DNA of 64,000 nucleotides. Source: Pyrinomonadaceae bacterium. Its GTDB lineage: Bacteria; Acidobacteriota; Blastocatellia; Pyrinomonadales; Pyrinomonadaceae. The stretch's first letter is position 1; each line of letters begins with the position of its first letter. Location of the stretch: positions 1 through 64,000 of the forward strand of contig JAVEDE010000026.1 of assembly GCA_030841105.1 (NCBI GenBank). The letters run 5' to 3'. A program made the position numbers and the translations under genes. The notes under the pieces are model-generated. The model made no database searches. It saw only the letters and a program-made list of their open reading frames with translations, and was not told the origin of the DNA. This document shows, piece by piece, positions 1-7,843 of the stretch.

Positions 1-65
1 GCGCTGCTCAAGCGCGATGAGCCGGACCGCGAACAACGCGGGGCTTCGTCGTCTTGGTGCGAGGG

Positions 66-1406
66 TTAATCGGCGATGACGATAGTTCCTGACAGGTGAT
101 CGTGTGCGGCGCGGCCTTCGGCGTCGAAGAGCGCGTAGAGTAGTCCGAGGCCGAGCGTGGCGAGCGAGAGCATGTAGGCGAAAGCGCGGCGGACGCACTG
201 GCCGGTGGTCGGCGACATGCCGGTCTCGGCGTCAACCGTGCGCAGCGAGACGAGCGACATGCCCCACGTGCGCCCGGCGAGCGCGGTCGCCGCCATCAGG
301 TACAAGAACATCAAGACGACGACGATGCCGCCCATCGAGGCGGCGACGCGCACGTCCGCCCAGTTGCCGCTCGTGAGTTCGATGATGGCGGCGAACGGGG
401 TCGAGGCGAAACCGACGACCAGCAGATCGACGATGCCGCCCGCGATGCGTTTCGAGACGGGCGCGTGGTCGTCCACGGAGACGATCTTCTCCGGCGTCGC
501 CGCGTGGTTCGAGAGCACGGCGGCGTGCATCTCTTCCTCGATCCGCGAGAGCGAGGCTTCGTCGGCGACGACGGGGATGTGACGGCGTGCCCTCGCCTGT
601 GTAGCCGCACTCGCTTCCGCCGTCTTCGTCGTTGGCGCTACTACTGCGGCGGGCGGGACGATGGCGAGCGGCGTCGTGGTGCGTGCGGTCTCGACGCTTT
701 TCTCGACTTCAACGGCGGCCTGTCCGTTCGGCGTCGTGTCGTGCGCGGGCGAGACGACGTGGCCGTGGAGCAGTTGCGTGTCGGGCGCGGCTTGATAATT
801 TTCTTCGACGACGTGTGCGACGGCCGCGGCGGTGGCCGCACCGCCCCTCGACGCGCGGGCGACCGGCGGGGGATTCATCTGACGCGCGCGCTCGATGCGT
901 TTGAGCGCGGCGACGACGAGCGGGTTCGGTTGCGGCGCTTCGGGCGGCGGGGGGACGAGGCCAAGCGGCGACGCGGAAGTTTCGGCCGCAGCGTCAGGAG
1001 ATACATCAGCAACCATGTCGGCGGAGATCGAGGCGGCGGAGAAATGGCCTTCGTGCTGCGGCGCAGAGGCTTCGGCTTCGCGTGCGGCTTCGAGCGCGCG
1101 TCGCTGCTGAATCTCGCGCACGCGCTCGCTCAGTTCCTTGCGCCACTGCGGCTTGGGCGCGACGCCGGGAAACTCGATCAGGGTCGAAGTGGCCGCGCCT
1201 GCTGCTGTTGTGGCGGACGCGCCTTTCGCATCGGTCGCCGCGCCGGTCGCGCGCTTCGATTTACGTTCGTGGCTGGTCGAAGTTGGCATAGATTTTTCTT
1301 CGGGAGGCGGGGCGGCAGTGGCGTCTGATGCGGCGTCTGTCGTCGGGCAGTGCGGGCAACTCTCCACGGATTCGGAGTAAGACGCGCCGCACACGACACA
1401 CTGCAT
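66..1406 (-). CDS. Zinc-ribbon and RDD-domain membrane protein
   Basis: This 446-residue protein has no known specific function. A zinc ribbon opens it (Cys3, Cys6, Cys17, Cys20). Residues ~35-310 form a long Ala/Pro/Thr/Glu-rich linker that is probably disordered. The last ~130 residues are an RDD domain: KRIAGGIVD at its start, hydrophobic segments at VDLLVVGFASTPFAAII, GGIVVVLMFLYLMAAT and AYMLSLATLGLGLLYALF, the conserved GRTWGMSLVSLRTV, and HDHLSGT near the end. RDD proteins are multi-pass inner-membrane proteins, a few of them tied to ion transport; the ribbon should face the cytoplasm. The gene stands alone, ~300 bases downstream of the DUF2203 gene, with a repeat between them. Family assignment is firm, role unknown. 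Confidence 0.88.
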   Translation of the reverse strand: MQCVVCGASYSESVESCPHCPTTDAASDATAAPPPEEKSMPTSTSHERKSKRATGAATDAKGASATTAAGAATSTLIEFPGVAPKPQWRKELSERVREIQQRRALEAAREAEASAPQHEGHFSAASISADMVADVSPDAAAETSASPLGLVPPPPEAPQPNPLVVAALKRIERARQMNPPPVARASRGGAATAAAVAHVVEENYQAAPDTQLLHGHVVSPAHDTTPNGQAAVEVEKSVETARTTTPLAIVPPAAVVAPTTKTAEASAATQARARRHIPVVADEASLSRIEEEMHAAVLSNHAATPEKIVSVDDHAPVSKRIAGGIVDLLVVGFASTPFAAIIELTSGNWADVRVAASMGGIVVVLMFLYLMAATALAGRTWGMSLVSLRTVDAETGMSPTTGQCVRRAFAYMLSLATLGLGLLYALFDAEGRAAHDHLSGTIVIAD

Positions 1407-1581
1407 AGACTGAGAGCCTCCCCTGTGGAAATCTTCAAATTTAAATCTTTGGGATGACGGGCGAAGCCGGTAAACCCAAGCCCTTTGCGGAGTCGCGGCG
1501 GATGCTATCAGAGATTACTTTAAGTCGTCAATCAGAAAATACACAAATCAATGTAGTTGGGCGGCGGGAAGGCACAAGATA

Positions 1582-1695
1582 GGGGAACAGGGCGTAGGGG
1601 GAAAGGGAAAAGGGGAAGGGGGAAAGGTTAAGACAAGAACAGAAAATCAAGTGAACTTTTGCCGAACTTCACTCCGTCCCTTTTCCCTTTGCCCT
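1582..1695. repeat. Purine-rich inverted repeat (GGGAAAAGGGG type), member A
   Basis: The left arm (~1582-1626) is a run of AGGGGGAAAGGGAAAAGGGG-like purine tracts. The right arm (~1675-1694) is the matching pyrimidine run CCCTTTTCCCTTTGCCCT, which ends next to the stop codon of the DUF2203 gene. The arms can form a long imperfect hairpin. The rest of the 1407-1701 gap shows no open frame or promoter I can support. The same sequence type recurs near 6450, 17030, 18411 and 35198. Confidence 0.75.
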
Positions 1696-1701
1696 AAAGT
1701 C

Positions 1702-2079
1702 TTAGATCGGCTGGCGGCCGGAGAAGCCGGTTTCGAGGTCGTGCCACCACTCGATGCGGTCGCCTTCGCCGAGTTGCCAGCAGAGCAGGACGACGCGGCC
1801 TTCGCGCATGGAGGGAAAGTCTAAGAGTCCGCGCTCGTAGTCCTTGAGTTGCACGCCGAGAGCTTCCAACTCGCCCGTGCGTTCGGCGAGGCTCATCAAG
1901 TCGGTCACGTACTGCGGCCCGTCCGCCATGAAGCCGCCGCCGCGCGTCGCGTTCTCGGCCGCCGCGCGCGCCGCGTCCTGCAAGGAGACGACCTCGCGGT
2001 GCGCGCGCGAGATGGCCGCCGCGATACGCCGCACCGTCGGCAACAGCGCGTTGGCTTCCGAGAGGGTGAACAGTTTCAT
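1702..2079 (-). CDS. DUF2203 family protein
   Basis: A 125-residue protein starting MKLFTLSEANALLPTVRR, the usual start of DUF2203 proteins, which have no established function. The N-terminal ~60 residues are predicted to be helical and coiled-coil-like; the C-terminal half holds the family signature LLDFPSMREGRVVLLCWQLG followed by IEWWHDLETGFSGRQPI. I chose the ATG at 2077-2079 because the frame upstream of it runs through a repeat (2085-2161) and adds only 15 unconserved residues. It lies downstream of the NYN gene on the same strand, but the repeat-bearing gap makes a tight operon uncertain. Confidence 0.88.
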   Translation of the reverse strand: MKLFTLSEANALLPTVRRIAAAISRAHREVVSLQDAARAAAENATRGGGFMADGPQYVTDLMSLAERTGELEALGVQLKDYERGLLDFPSMREGRVVLLCWQLGEGDRIEWWHDLETGFSGRQPI

Positions 2080-2084
2080 AAGAG

Positions 2085-2161
2085 AGTGACAAGTGACGGG
2101 TGACAAGTGACGAATTGAAGACAAGCTCTTTGTTTTAACTTGTCACTTGTCACTCGTCACT
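2085..2161. repeat. Inverted repeat built of GTGACAAGTGACGG units
   Basis: Two tandem copies of an AGTGACAAGTGACGG-like unit (2085-2112) face two reverse-complement copies (2139-2161, CTTGTCACTTGTCACTCG). They flank a short AT-richer loop with AAGCTCTTTGTTTTAACTT. The element fills the gap between the stop of the NYN gene and the start of the DUF2203 gene and could fold into a ~22-bp hairpin in either transcript. There is no T-tract as in a classical intrinsic terminator. Confidence 0.75.
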
Positions 2162-2164
2162 GCG

Positions 2165-2932
2165 TTAGTGATCGTCAGTGATGCGGATGAACTCCGAGTG
2201 GGAGTTGAAATGTTCGGTGTCTTCGGTGATGTCAATTTCGGCGATGGCGGTGGCGACGGTCGCTGACTGCGCGAGTTGTTCGTGCTCGTGCTGCTGGCGT
2301 GCGGCAGCGGGGGCGAGGGGCGCGTCTTCCACGGTGGGCAGGAACGAATGCGTGTGCGAGTCCTCGTGCGGGTGGTGCTCGTAGTAGCGCGGGCCGTGCG
2401 AGTGTTCCTTACGCACCTTGTCGGCGATCTCGCCGAGGTCTATGAAATAGTCGGCCACGTCAATCAACTTGGGCGCACTGTTCGAGCGGAAGCCCGCGAC
2501 TTCGACGCGGCAGCCTTTGTAGGCGACGGCGTTGACGGCGTAGACGAAATCCTCGTCGCCGGAGACGAGCACGGCCGTGTCGTAGCGACCGGCGAGCGAG
2601 AGCATGTCCACGGCGATCTCCACGTCGAGGTTGGCCTTGCGCGTGCCGTCGTAAAAGGTCTTGAGTTCTTTGTGAATGACGCGGAAGCCGTTGCGGCGCA
2701 TCCAGAGCAGGAAGCCCTGCTGGCGTTCCGCGCCCACGTCCACGCCGGTGTAGAAGAAAGCACGGAGGAGTCGGCCGTCGCCTAAGAGCACGCGCAGGAG
2801 TTTGTTGTAGTCAATGTCTATGTTGTGAAACCGCGCTGCGTGAAATAGGTTGTTACCGTCAATGAAAACCGCGACTCTCCCCCTGTAGCCTAACTGCCAG
2901 GAAATATTATTGGTCGGATCGAAATGCTGCAT
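2165..2932 (-). CDS. NYN domain (LabA/DUF88-like) protein, probable nuclease fold
   Basis: A ~255-residue protein with a PIN-like NYN domain. The acidic residues expected for metal binding are visible: AVFIDGNNLF (Asp ~25), KANLDVEIAVDM (two Asp) and VLVSGDEDFVYAVN (Asp pair), followed by KLIDVADYFIDL. These proteins are thought to be RNases or RNA-binding factors; the substrate cannot be read from sequence. The C-terminal ~75 residues are His/Glu/Ala-rich and probably disordered. I chose ATG 2930-2932, which has GGAG 11 bases upstream. The frame stays open to 3034 and would add 34 residues without recognisable homology, so the start is not certain. Confidence 0.83.
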   Translation of the reverse strand: MQHFDPTNNISWQLGYRGRVAVFIDGNNLFHAARFHNIDIDYNKLLRVLLGDGRLLRAFFYTGVDVGAERQQGFLLWMRRNGFRVIHKELKTFYDGTRKANLDVEIAVDMLSLAGRYDTAVLVSGDEDFVYAVNAVAYKGCRVEVAGFRSNSAPKLIDVADYFIDLGEIADKVRKEHSHGPRYYEHHPHEDSHTHSFLPTVEDAPLAPAAARQQHEHEQLAQSATVATAIAEIDITEDTEHFNSHSEFIRITDDH

Positions 2933-3068
2933 GCAAAAACACGCTCCGTTGTTAAAAGTTTTGAACGCTGAAATTTCATAGGTCTGTTTAACTTCATTGC
3001 CTCTAGGATGCCGCCGCGGGGCACGTCCGGTCAAGCGAAAACGCGCCGCGCGCCGAACGCCCCGGCGG

Positions 3069-4043
3069 TTAACGCGCCGTCGGCGTTTGCCCGGCCGGTT
3101 TATCTACGGACGGCGCGGCCTGAGTTTGCGCCCCGATGATCTCGCCCCGCACCGCGTCGAGGTAGACGAGATAAGTGGTTGCCCCGCGGCCGACGGCCAG
3201 TTCCCAAGCGACGCGCAGTTCGAGCGCGCCCGTTGCCGCGGAGTCGCCCGCGGGGCGGACGGGATAGACGACGAGTTCGCGCGGCGTGATGGAGTCGTCG
3301 GGCGCGACGGTGTAAGTGACGGGCGCGGTCGTGCCGGGGAAGTTGAAGGCGCGGCCGCGCACGCGTTCGACGGCCTGATCAGCCGTCAACTGCTGCGGGC
3401 GCACGAGCGCGAGCGCGCGGCTGATGCGTTCCGTATCGGGGATGGCCGTGGAAGAGAGTGACAGCACGCGCCGGTCGTCCGTGAACCTGATGTCGAGCAC
3501 GCCGAAGCCCGCGCGCAAGGGGTAGGGGAAGGGTTGTTGCTGGTAGAGAGCGCGGCGCGTGCCGCCCGCCTCGTCCGTGCGCGCGACGAGTGAGAGGTTC
3601 TGCGGCGCGACGCCGAGCAACGCGGCCGCGCTCGTGATGAAGCGGCGCAGAGATTCGCGCCGCGACTCTTCTTCAGAATTGGCGCGCACCTGCCCGTCCT
3701 CGTCCCTGATCTCGACGGGCGGCAGGCGCAGAGGGGCATCGAGCGTGGGAAGCTGGCTGATCGTCGCCGTGACGGGTTGTAAGTCGGGTGGCGGAACGTT
3801 CGGCACGTTGTTGTCGCGCGCGAGCGCAGCCCACCCGGCGAGGGCTTGGTCGCGCCGCTCGGCGTTGGCCGCGAGAATGACGGGGTAAGGCGGTTCGTTC
3901 GTGCGCGGGCGCGCGGGGTCGGGGTCGCGCGAGCCGGCGCACGCGCCCGCCGCGACGACGAGCGACGCGCAGAGCGCGAGGCGTAAAGTGACGCACAAAG
4001 TGACGCATGAGGCGTTGAGTTTCCCTTGACGGACTCGTGACAT
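3069..4043 (-). CDS. Secreted or lipoprotein-like protein with PepSY/FTP-like C-terminus
   Basis: The protein has ~324 residues from the ATG at 4041-4043. The N-terminus has a signal-like hydrophobic stretch ending in VVAAGACAGS, so a lipoprotein anchor at that Cys is possible but the lipobox is poor. The body has blocks typical of metalloprotease propeptides: LLGVAPQNLSLVAR, ALYQQQPFPYPLRAG, VLDIRFTDDRRVLSLSS, and a closing ELRVAWELAVGR with YLVYLDAVRGEIIG, resembling PepSY/FTP repeats. No catalytic domain follows, so if the resemblance is real it is a stand-alone propeptide-like or inhibitory module. That assignment is inference. A longer frame to 4205 adds 54 residues with no signal character and is less likely. 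Confidence 0.65.
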   Translation of the reverse strand: MSRVRQGKLNASCVTLCVTLRLALCASLVVAAGACAGSRDPDPARPRTNEPPYPVILAANAERRDQALAGWAALARDNNVPNVPPPDLQPVTATISQLPTLDAPLRLPPVEIRDEDGQVRANSEEESRRESLRRFITSAAALLGVAPQNLSLVARTDEAGGTRRALYQQQPFPYPLRAGFGVLDIRFTDDRRVLSLSSTAIPDTERISRALALVRPQQLTADQAVERVRGRAFNFPGTTAPVTYTVAPDDSITPRELVVYPVRPAGDSAATGALELRVAWELAVGRGATTYLVYLDAVRGEIIGAQTQAAPSVDKPAGQTPTAR

Positions 4044-4199
4044 AAAAGTTCGATGCTCGGATTGGCTGATGAATAGAGACGCGCCGCGATTATACTGTAT
4101 CGGGTCGGGCGCGCAATGATGTGCGACGCACGCCGTCTGCTTTAACTTGTCTCGCCCTGTCTTAAACTTGCCGCGCCCCGGCTCATGCTTGAGGGGCGA

Positions 4200-4227
4200 T
4201 TGCAAAGCCGTGGGCGCGACGTATAAT
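4200..4227 (+). promoter_or_regulatory. Candidate sigma70-type promoter of the 4250 gene
   Basis: TTGCAA (4200-4205) and a consensus TATAAT (4222-4227) are separated by 16 bases. The TATAAT ends 22 bases before the TTG start codon, so a transcript would have a leader of only ~16 bases that includes the GGAG at 4235. In this GC-rich sequence a perfect -10 hexamer at this spacing is unlikely to be chance, but it is untested. Confidence 0.5.
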
Positions 4228-4249
4228 CACGGGACGGAGAATAGCAGCC

Positions 4250-5305
4250 TTGGCAAACGACGATGACGAACTGCCGTTAGGGGACGAAGACGCGGGCGTG
4301 TTTCCGTCCGTGCGCGCGTTTGCGCCCGCCGAGATGGTCGCGTGCGAGGCGTGCCTGCGCGCCAACCCACCGACGCGCATGAACTGTCTCTACTGCGGCG
4401 CGGCGATGCCCGCGTCCGGGGCGGGCGACGATCTGCGCCGCCCGACGCTCAGGGCTTTGGAGACGTGGGAGCAGGGTTTCAACGTCGTGCTGTTGTGCCG
4501 TGCGACGGACAAGCTGGGCGTTGATCAGTTGACGGAGGCGGCCGCGCTGTTGCGTCTGGAGGTCGGTCAGTTGCGCGAGATGACGCAGGCGCAGACGCCC
4601 CTGCCGCTCGCACGCGCCGCGACGCGCGACGAGGCCGCGCTCGTGGACAGGAAACTACGCGGGCTTGGCTGGCCGGTCGAGATCGTGTCGGACGAAGAGT
4701 TGGGCGTCGAGACCCATCCGCCGAAGCGCATCCGCAAACTCGACATCGGCGCGGACGCGCTCGTGGGTTGGTCGAGCGCGGAGTCGGTGGCGGAGAGCGT
4801 CGAATGGGAGCGCGTGACGCTCTTCGTCGCGGGGCGCATCGCGCGCAAGCGGATCGAGGTGGAGGAGCGGCGAGGCGGCGGCAGTCGTCGCGGCGCGGAG
4901 GGTGAGGTGGTCGAGACGCGCGAGTTTCACGACGACGAAAGCGCGCTAGATCTCTACGTCGCCACTTCAATCGCGAATTGGCGCATCTTGGCGGAAGGTT
5001 TCGACTATTCGTGTCTCGGCGCGGCGAAGGGTTTGACGGCGGCGGAGAATTTCAAACGCCTCGTCGAGACGCTCATCGAACGCGCGCCGCGAGCCGTCTA
5101 CGACGATTCTTACAGGGGCGTGCGCCAACACTTGAAATTCGCGTGGCCGCTCGCGGAACAGACGGAGGCGGGCAGTCTCAAACGCATCCGCCCCGGCCGC
5201 TACAACGCCGAAGCCGTCACGAACGTGTCGAACGAGACGCAGTTCACGCGCTACGGCCGACTGCTGCAACACTTCCGCCTGCGCGACCTCGCGACGAACA
5301 CATGA
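4250..5305 (+). CDS. Zinc-ribbon protein of unknown function
   Basis: 351 residues starting at TTG (4250) with GGAG 11 bases upstream. After an acidic N-terminus (DDDELPLGDEDAG) comes a zinc ribbon with Cys32, Cys35, Cys46 and Cys49. The rest shows no motif I recognise: ~60-140 has a region with DKLGVDQLTEAAALL and LRGLGWPVEIVSDEE, which looks like a small alpha/beta fold, and ~190-330 is a mixed region with DLYVATSIANWRILAEGFDYSCLG. Its stop overlaps the rlmB start as ATGA, so the two are probably translationally coupled. Function unknown. Confidence 0.75.
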   Translation: MANDDDELPLGDEDAGVFPSVRAFAPAEMVACEACLRANPPTRMNCLYCGAAMPASGAGDDLRRPTLRALETWEQGFNVVLLCRATDKLGVDQLTEAAALLRLEVGQLREMTQAQTPLPLARAATRDEAALVDRKLRGLGWPVEIVSDEELGVETHPPKRIRKLDIGADALVGWSSAESVAESVEWERVTLFVAGRIARKRIEVEERRGGGSRRGAEGEVVETREFHDDESALDLYVATSIANWRILAEGFDYSCLGAAKGLTAAENFKRLVETLIERAPRAVYDDSYRGVRQHLKFAWPLAEQTEAGSLKRIRPGRYNAEAVTNVSNETQFTRYGRLLQHFRLRDLATNT

Positions 5306-6468
5306 AAAATTTTCGCCGACACAAACCGAAAGCCGCCGCGCCGCCCACCACAACGACGACCGGCGACGGGCGCGACCGGCGCGCGCAGCGACGCGACGAA
5401 ACGCGCGGCGACGAAACGCGCGGCGACGCAACACGCACCGACGCATCGCGCGGTAACGCGACGCGCAACGACGCGCAGCGACGCGATGAAACTCGCCATC
5501 ACGGAGCGCGCCGCGACCAGCCGCGCAATCAGGACACGCGCAACGGCGAAGCGCGGCACGCTGAGACAAGGCAGGGGGGCGCGCGGCAAAGTTTCGAGAG
5601 TCGAGACGAACGACCGCGTTTTGAGAGTCGCGACGAGAGGCCGCCGGACGAGTCGCATCTTTACGGTGTGCTGCCCGTGCTCGAAGCGTTGCGGGCGGGC
5701 AACCGGCGCATCGAGCGCATCACGATTGCGGAGGGCGTCCACGAGTCGCGTTTGCGCGAGTTGTTTGAACTGGCGCGCGAGTTTCGCGTCACCATCCGTC
5801 GCGCGCCGCGCGCGGAGTTGCAGCGCATCGCGGCGGCGGGCGCGAATCATCAGGGCGTCGTCGCGCACGTCGCGGCCGTCGCTTACGCGGATGCGGGCGA
5901 GTTGGCCGACGCGCTCGCGGCGCGCGTCGGCACGGACGCGCCGCCGCTCGCAGTCGTGCTCGATGGTGTGGAAGACCCGCGCAACCTCGGCGCGATCATC
6001 CGTACGGCTGAGTGCGCGGGCGTCCACGGATTGTTCGTGCCCGAACGACGCGCGGCCGGTCTGACGGAGATGGTGGCGAAGGCCGCGGCGGGCGCGCTCG
6101 AATATCTGCCCGTCGCGCGCGCGACGAACATCACGCGGCTCGTCGAGGAGTTTAAGGCGCGCGGCATCTGGACAATCGGCACGGACGCGGAGGCCAACAT
6201 CGCCTACACGGATTGGGACTGGACGCAGCCGTGCGCGCTCCTCTTAGGCGGCGAAGGCGCGGGCTTGCGTCGCCTCGTGCGCGAACGCTGCGACGCGCTC
6301 GTGCGGATCCCTTTGCACGGCCGCATCCCGTCGCTGAACGTCTCGGTCGCCGCCGCCGTCGTGCTCTACGAGGCCGTCAGGCAACGAACACTGGCGCGCC
6401 CCGCGACGTATGAAGAGGGGCGAGACGGCGACGAGCCGTTAGAAAACGGGGAAAGGGGGAAGGGGTAA
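5302..6468 (+). CDS. rlmB: SpoU-family 23S rRNA (guanosine-2'-O-) methyltransferase, RlmB-like
   Basis: A 388-residue SPOUT methyltransferase that transfers methyl from SAM to a ribose 2'-OH; RlmB acts on 23S rRNA G2251 (E. coli numbering). Residues ~1-110 are an unusual Arg/Asp/Thr/Glu-rich disordered extension. The substrate-binding domain starts at HLYGVLPVLEALRAG (~115) and ends near ANHQGVVAHVAAV. The catalytic domain has the three SpoU motifs: VLDGVEDPRNLGAIIRTAEC, LLLGGEGAGL and IPSLNVSVAAAVVLYEA, with a C-terminal trefoil knot. The start ATG overlaps the stop of the upstream gene. The last residues (NGERGKG) come from a purine-rich intergenic repeat that runs into the frame. TrmH-type tRNA specificity is less likely but not excluded. 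Confidence 0.92.
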   Translation: MKNFRRHKPKAAAPPTTTTTGDGRDRRAQRRDETRGDETRGDATRTDASRGNATRNDAQRRDETRHHGARRDQPRNQDTRNGEARHAETRQGGARQSFESRDERPRFESRDERPPDESHLYGVLPVLEALRAGNRRIERITIAEGVHESRLRELFELAREFRVTIRRAPRAELQRIAAAGANHQGVVAHVAAVAYADAGELADALAARVGTDAPPLAVVLDGVEDPRNLGAIIRTAECAGVHGLFVPERRAAGLTEMVAKAAAGALEYLPVARATNITRLVEEFKARGIWTIGTDAEANIAYTDWDWTQPCALLLGGEGAGLRRLVRERCDALVRIPLHGRIPSLNVSVAAAVVLYEAVRQRTLARPATYEEGRDGDEPLENGERGKG

Positions 6469-6617
6469 AGGGGAAGGGATAAGAATTGAGTGGCATCCGT
6501 CTCATCAATCATCTAACTGTTGCATCAATCGTCTAACTAGTGTGCTGATGCTCTGTTCCTTTTCCCTTTACCCCTTCATCTTTTCCCTGATCGCCTTTCC
6601 CCTAACTTCTTTTCCCG
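6446..6617. repeat. Purine-rich inverted repeat, member B
   Basis: The left arm (6446-6481) has AACGGGGAAAGGGGGAAGGGG-type tracts and contains the last codons and stop of rlmB. The right arm (6556-6617) is made of CCTTTTCCCTTTACCCCTTC and related pyrimidine tracts and ends just before the ribosome-binding site of the next gene. The ~75-base loop holds a second degenerate duplication, CATCAATCATCTAACTGTTG / CATCAATCGTCTAACTAGTG. No T-tract terminator is visible. Confidence 0.72.
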
Positions 6618-6627
6618 GAGGACGCGC

Positions 6628-7161
6628 ATGTACTGTCCGCGATGTGCGGTGCAAAATTTAGACGACGCGAAATTTTGTCGCGGGTGCGGCGCGGACATAC
6701 GCCTCGTGCCGCAGGCGTTGCAGGGCACGTTGCAGCCCGCCGCGTTGGAGAGATTTGAGAACGGCGAAGTCGAAGAGGGCGGGAAGAAGAAGAAACGCCG
6801 CCCGGCGACCGTGGACGAGGCGTTGAAGAGTCTCTTTACGGGGTTCGGCCTGTTCATCATCTTCCTCATCGGCATCTTCGCCTTTCGCGGTGCGTTCTGG
6901 GTGACGATCTGGTTCATCATCCCCGCGCTCGCCAACATCGGCGAAGGCATCGGCCAACTCATTCGCGCGCGACAGGAGCAGACGCGCCTGTCGCCGCCGG
7001 CGACCGGTTCGGGCGCAGACTTTCGCCCCGCGGCGTTCGCGCCCGCGCCTGTGGTCGCCCCACAGCTTCCGTCGCCCGACACGCGTGAGATCGTCAGCGC
7101 GCCCGCGAGTGTCACCGACGGCACGACCAGACACCTCGACGCGCCCTCGAAAACGCCCTGA
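6628..7161 (+). CDS. Zinc-ribbon membrane protein, paralogue 1
   Basis: 177 residues with GGAGG six bases before the ATG. A zinc ribbon (Cys3, Cys6, Cys17, Cys20) reads MYCPRC then FCRGCGADIRLVPQAL. A Lys-rich stretch EGGKKKKRR is followed by two close hydrophobic segments (~70-115: LFIIFLIGIFAFRGAFWVT and WFIIPALANIGEGIG). The tail is Pro/Ala-rich and ends ASVTDGTTRHLDAPSKTP. The positive-inside pattern puts the ribbon in the cytoplasm. The next gene is a clear paralogue with the same domain order. Such proteins are common and unstudied; no function can be assigned. Confidence 0.85.
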   Translation: MYCPRCAVQNLDDAKFCRGCGADIRLVPQALQGTLQPAALERFENGEVEEGGKKKKRRPATVDEALKSLFTGFGLFIIFLIGIFAFRGAFWVTIWFIIPALANIGEGIGQLIRARQEQTRLSPPATGSGADFRPAAFAPAPVVAPQLPSPDTREIVSAPASVTDGTTRHLDAPSKTP

Positions 7162-7226
7162 CCGATCCCCGATTGCACGGACGACGCCGAAGCGCAGAGG
7201 CGCGGCCGTGAAGGAGACGCCGAAAC

Positions 7227-7748
7227 ATGTATTGTCCGAAATGCGGAACGCAGAACGCCGAGGACGCGAGTTTTTGTCGCGGGTGCGGCGCGAACGTGAG
7301 CCTCGTGCCGCAGGCTCTCAACGGGCATCTGCCCGAACCCGTCGCCGAAGGCACACACGGGCGGCGCGACAGGCACGGGAGAGACAAGCACAAGCGCGAC
7401 GGGCCGCCGAACCTCGCCTACGCCATCGTCAAAACTTTCGTCGGCATCGCCTTCCTGCTCGTCGCGTTCGCGGTGAAGGACGTGATCGAGATCGCGGGTC
7501 ACATCTGGTGGTTCTGGATGCTCATCCCGGCGGCCGGGTCGCTCGGCAGCGGCGTCGCGGAGTTTGTGCGCCTCTACCAGCATCAGACGCCGCGTGCGCT
7601 CCCGGCGAATAACGCCTACGCGCCGCCCGCCGTCTCGCAAGCCCCGCGCGCCGCCGAACTCCCGCCGCAGCGCACGCTGGGCGCAGACTTCTACACGCCG
7701 TCGAGCGTCACCGAGAACACCACGAAACTGCTCGACAAAGATCAATAG
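7227..7748 (+). CDS. Zinc-ribbon membrane protein, paralogue 2
   Basis: 173 residues, with AAGGAG ten bases before the ATG. It matches its upstream neighbour in order and spacing: ribbon MYCPKCGTQNAEDASFCRGC (Cys3, Cys6, Cys17, Cys20), the block LVPQALNGHLPEP, a His/Lys/Arg-rich linker (RRDRHGRDKHKRD), two hydrophobic segments (~70-110: FVGIAFLLVAFAVKDVIEI and WFWMLIPAAGSLGSGV), and a tail ending SSVTENTTKLLDKDQ. The short conserved tail motif S-V-T-(D/E)-x-T-T-(R/K)-x-L-D is shared by both copies, which suggests it is a functional peptide. Function unknown. Confidence 0.85.
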   Translation: MYCPKCGTQNAEDASFCRGCGANVSLVPQALNGHLPEPVAEGTHGRRDRHGRDKHKRDGPPNLAYAIVKTFVGIAFLLVAFAVKDVIEIAGHIWWFWMLIPAAGSLGSGVAEFVRLYQHQTPRALPANNAYAPPAVSQAPRAAELPPQRTLGADFYTPSSVTENTTKLLDKDQ

Positions 7749-7843
7749 ATGATTCCTCAACACGCCGCGCCCGAACGCGTTGACGCGCGACGCGCGCGGA
7801 CGCGAAAGATGACCAACGCGATTGCGCCGCATGCAACGTCTCG

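Noticed and set aside
1-69. Tail of a plus-strand gene entering from the left edge
   Set aside because: A frame is open from position 1 to TAA at 67-69, but 22 codons without a motif are not enough to support a gene, and several frames are open here.
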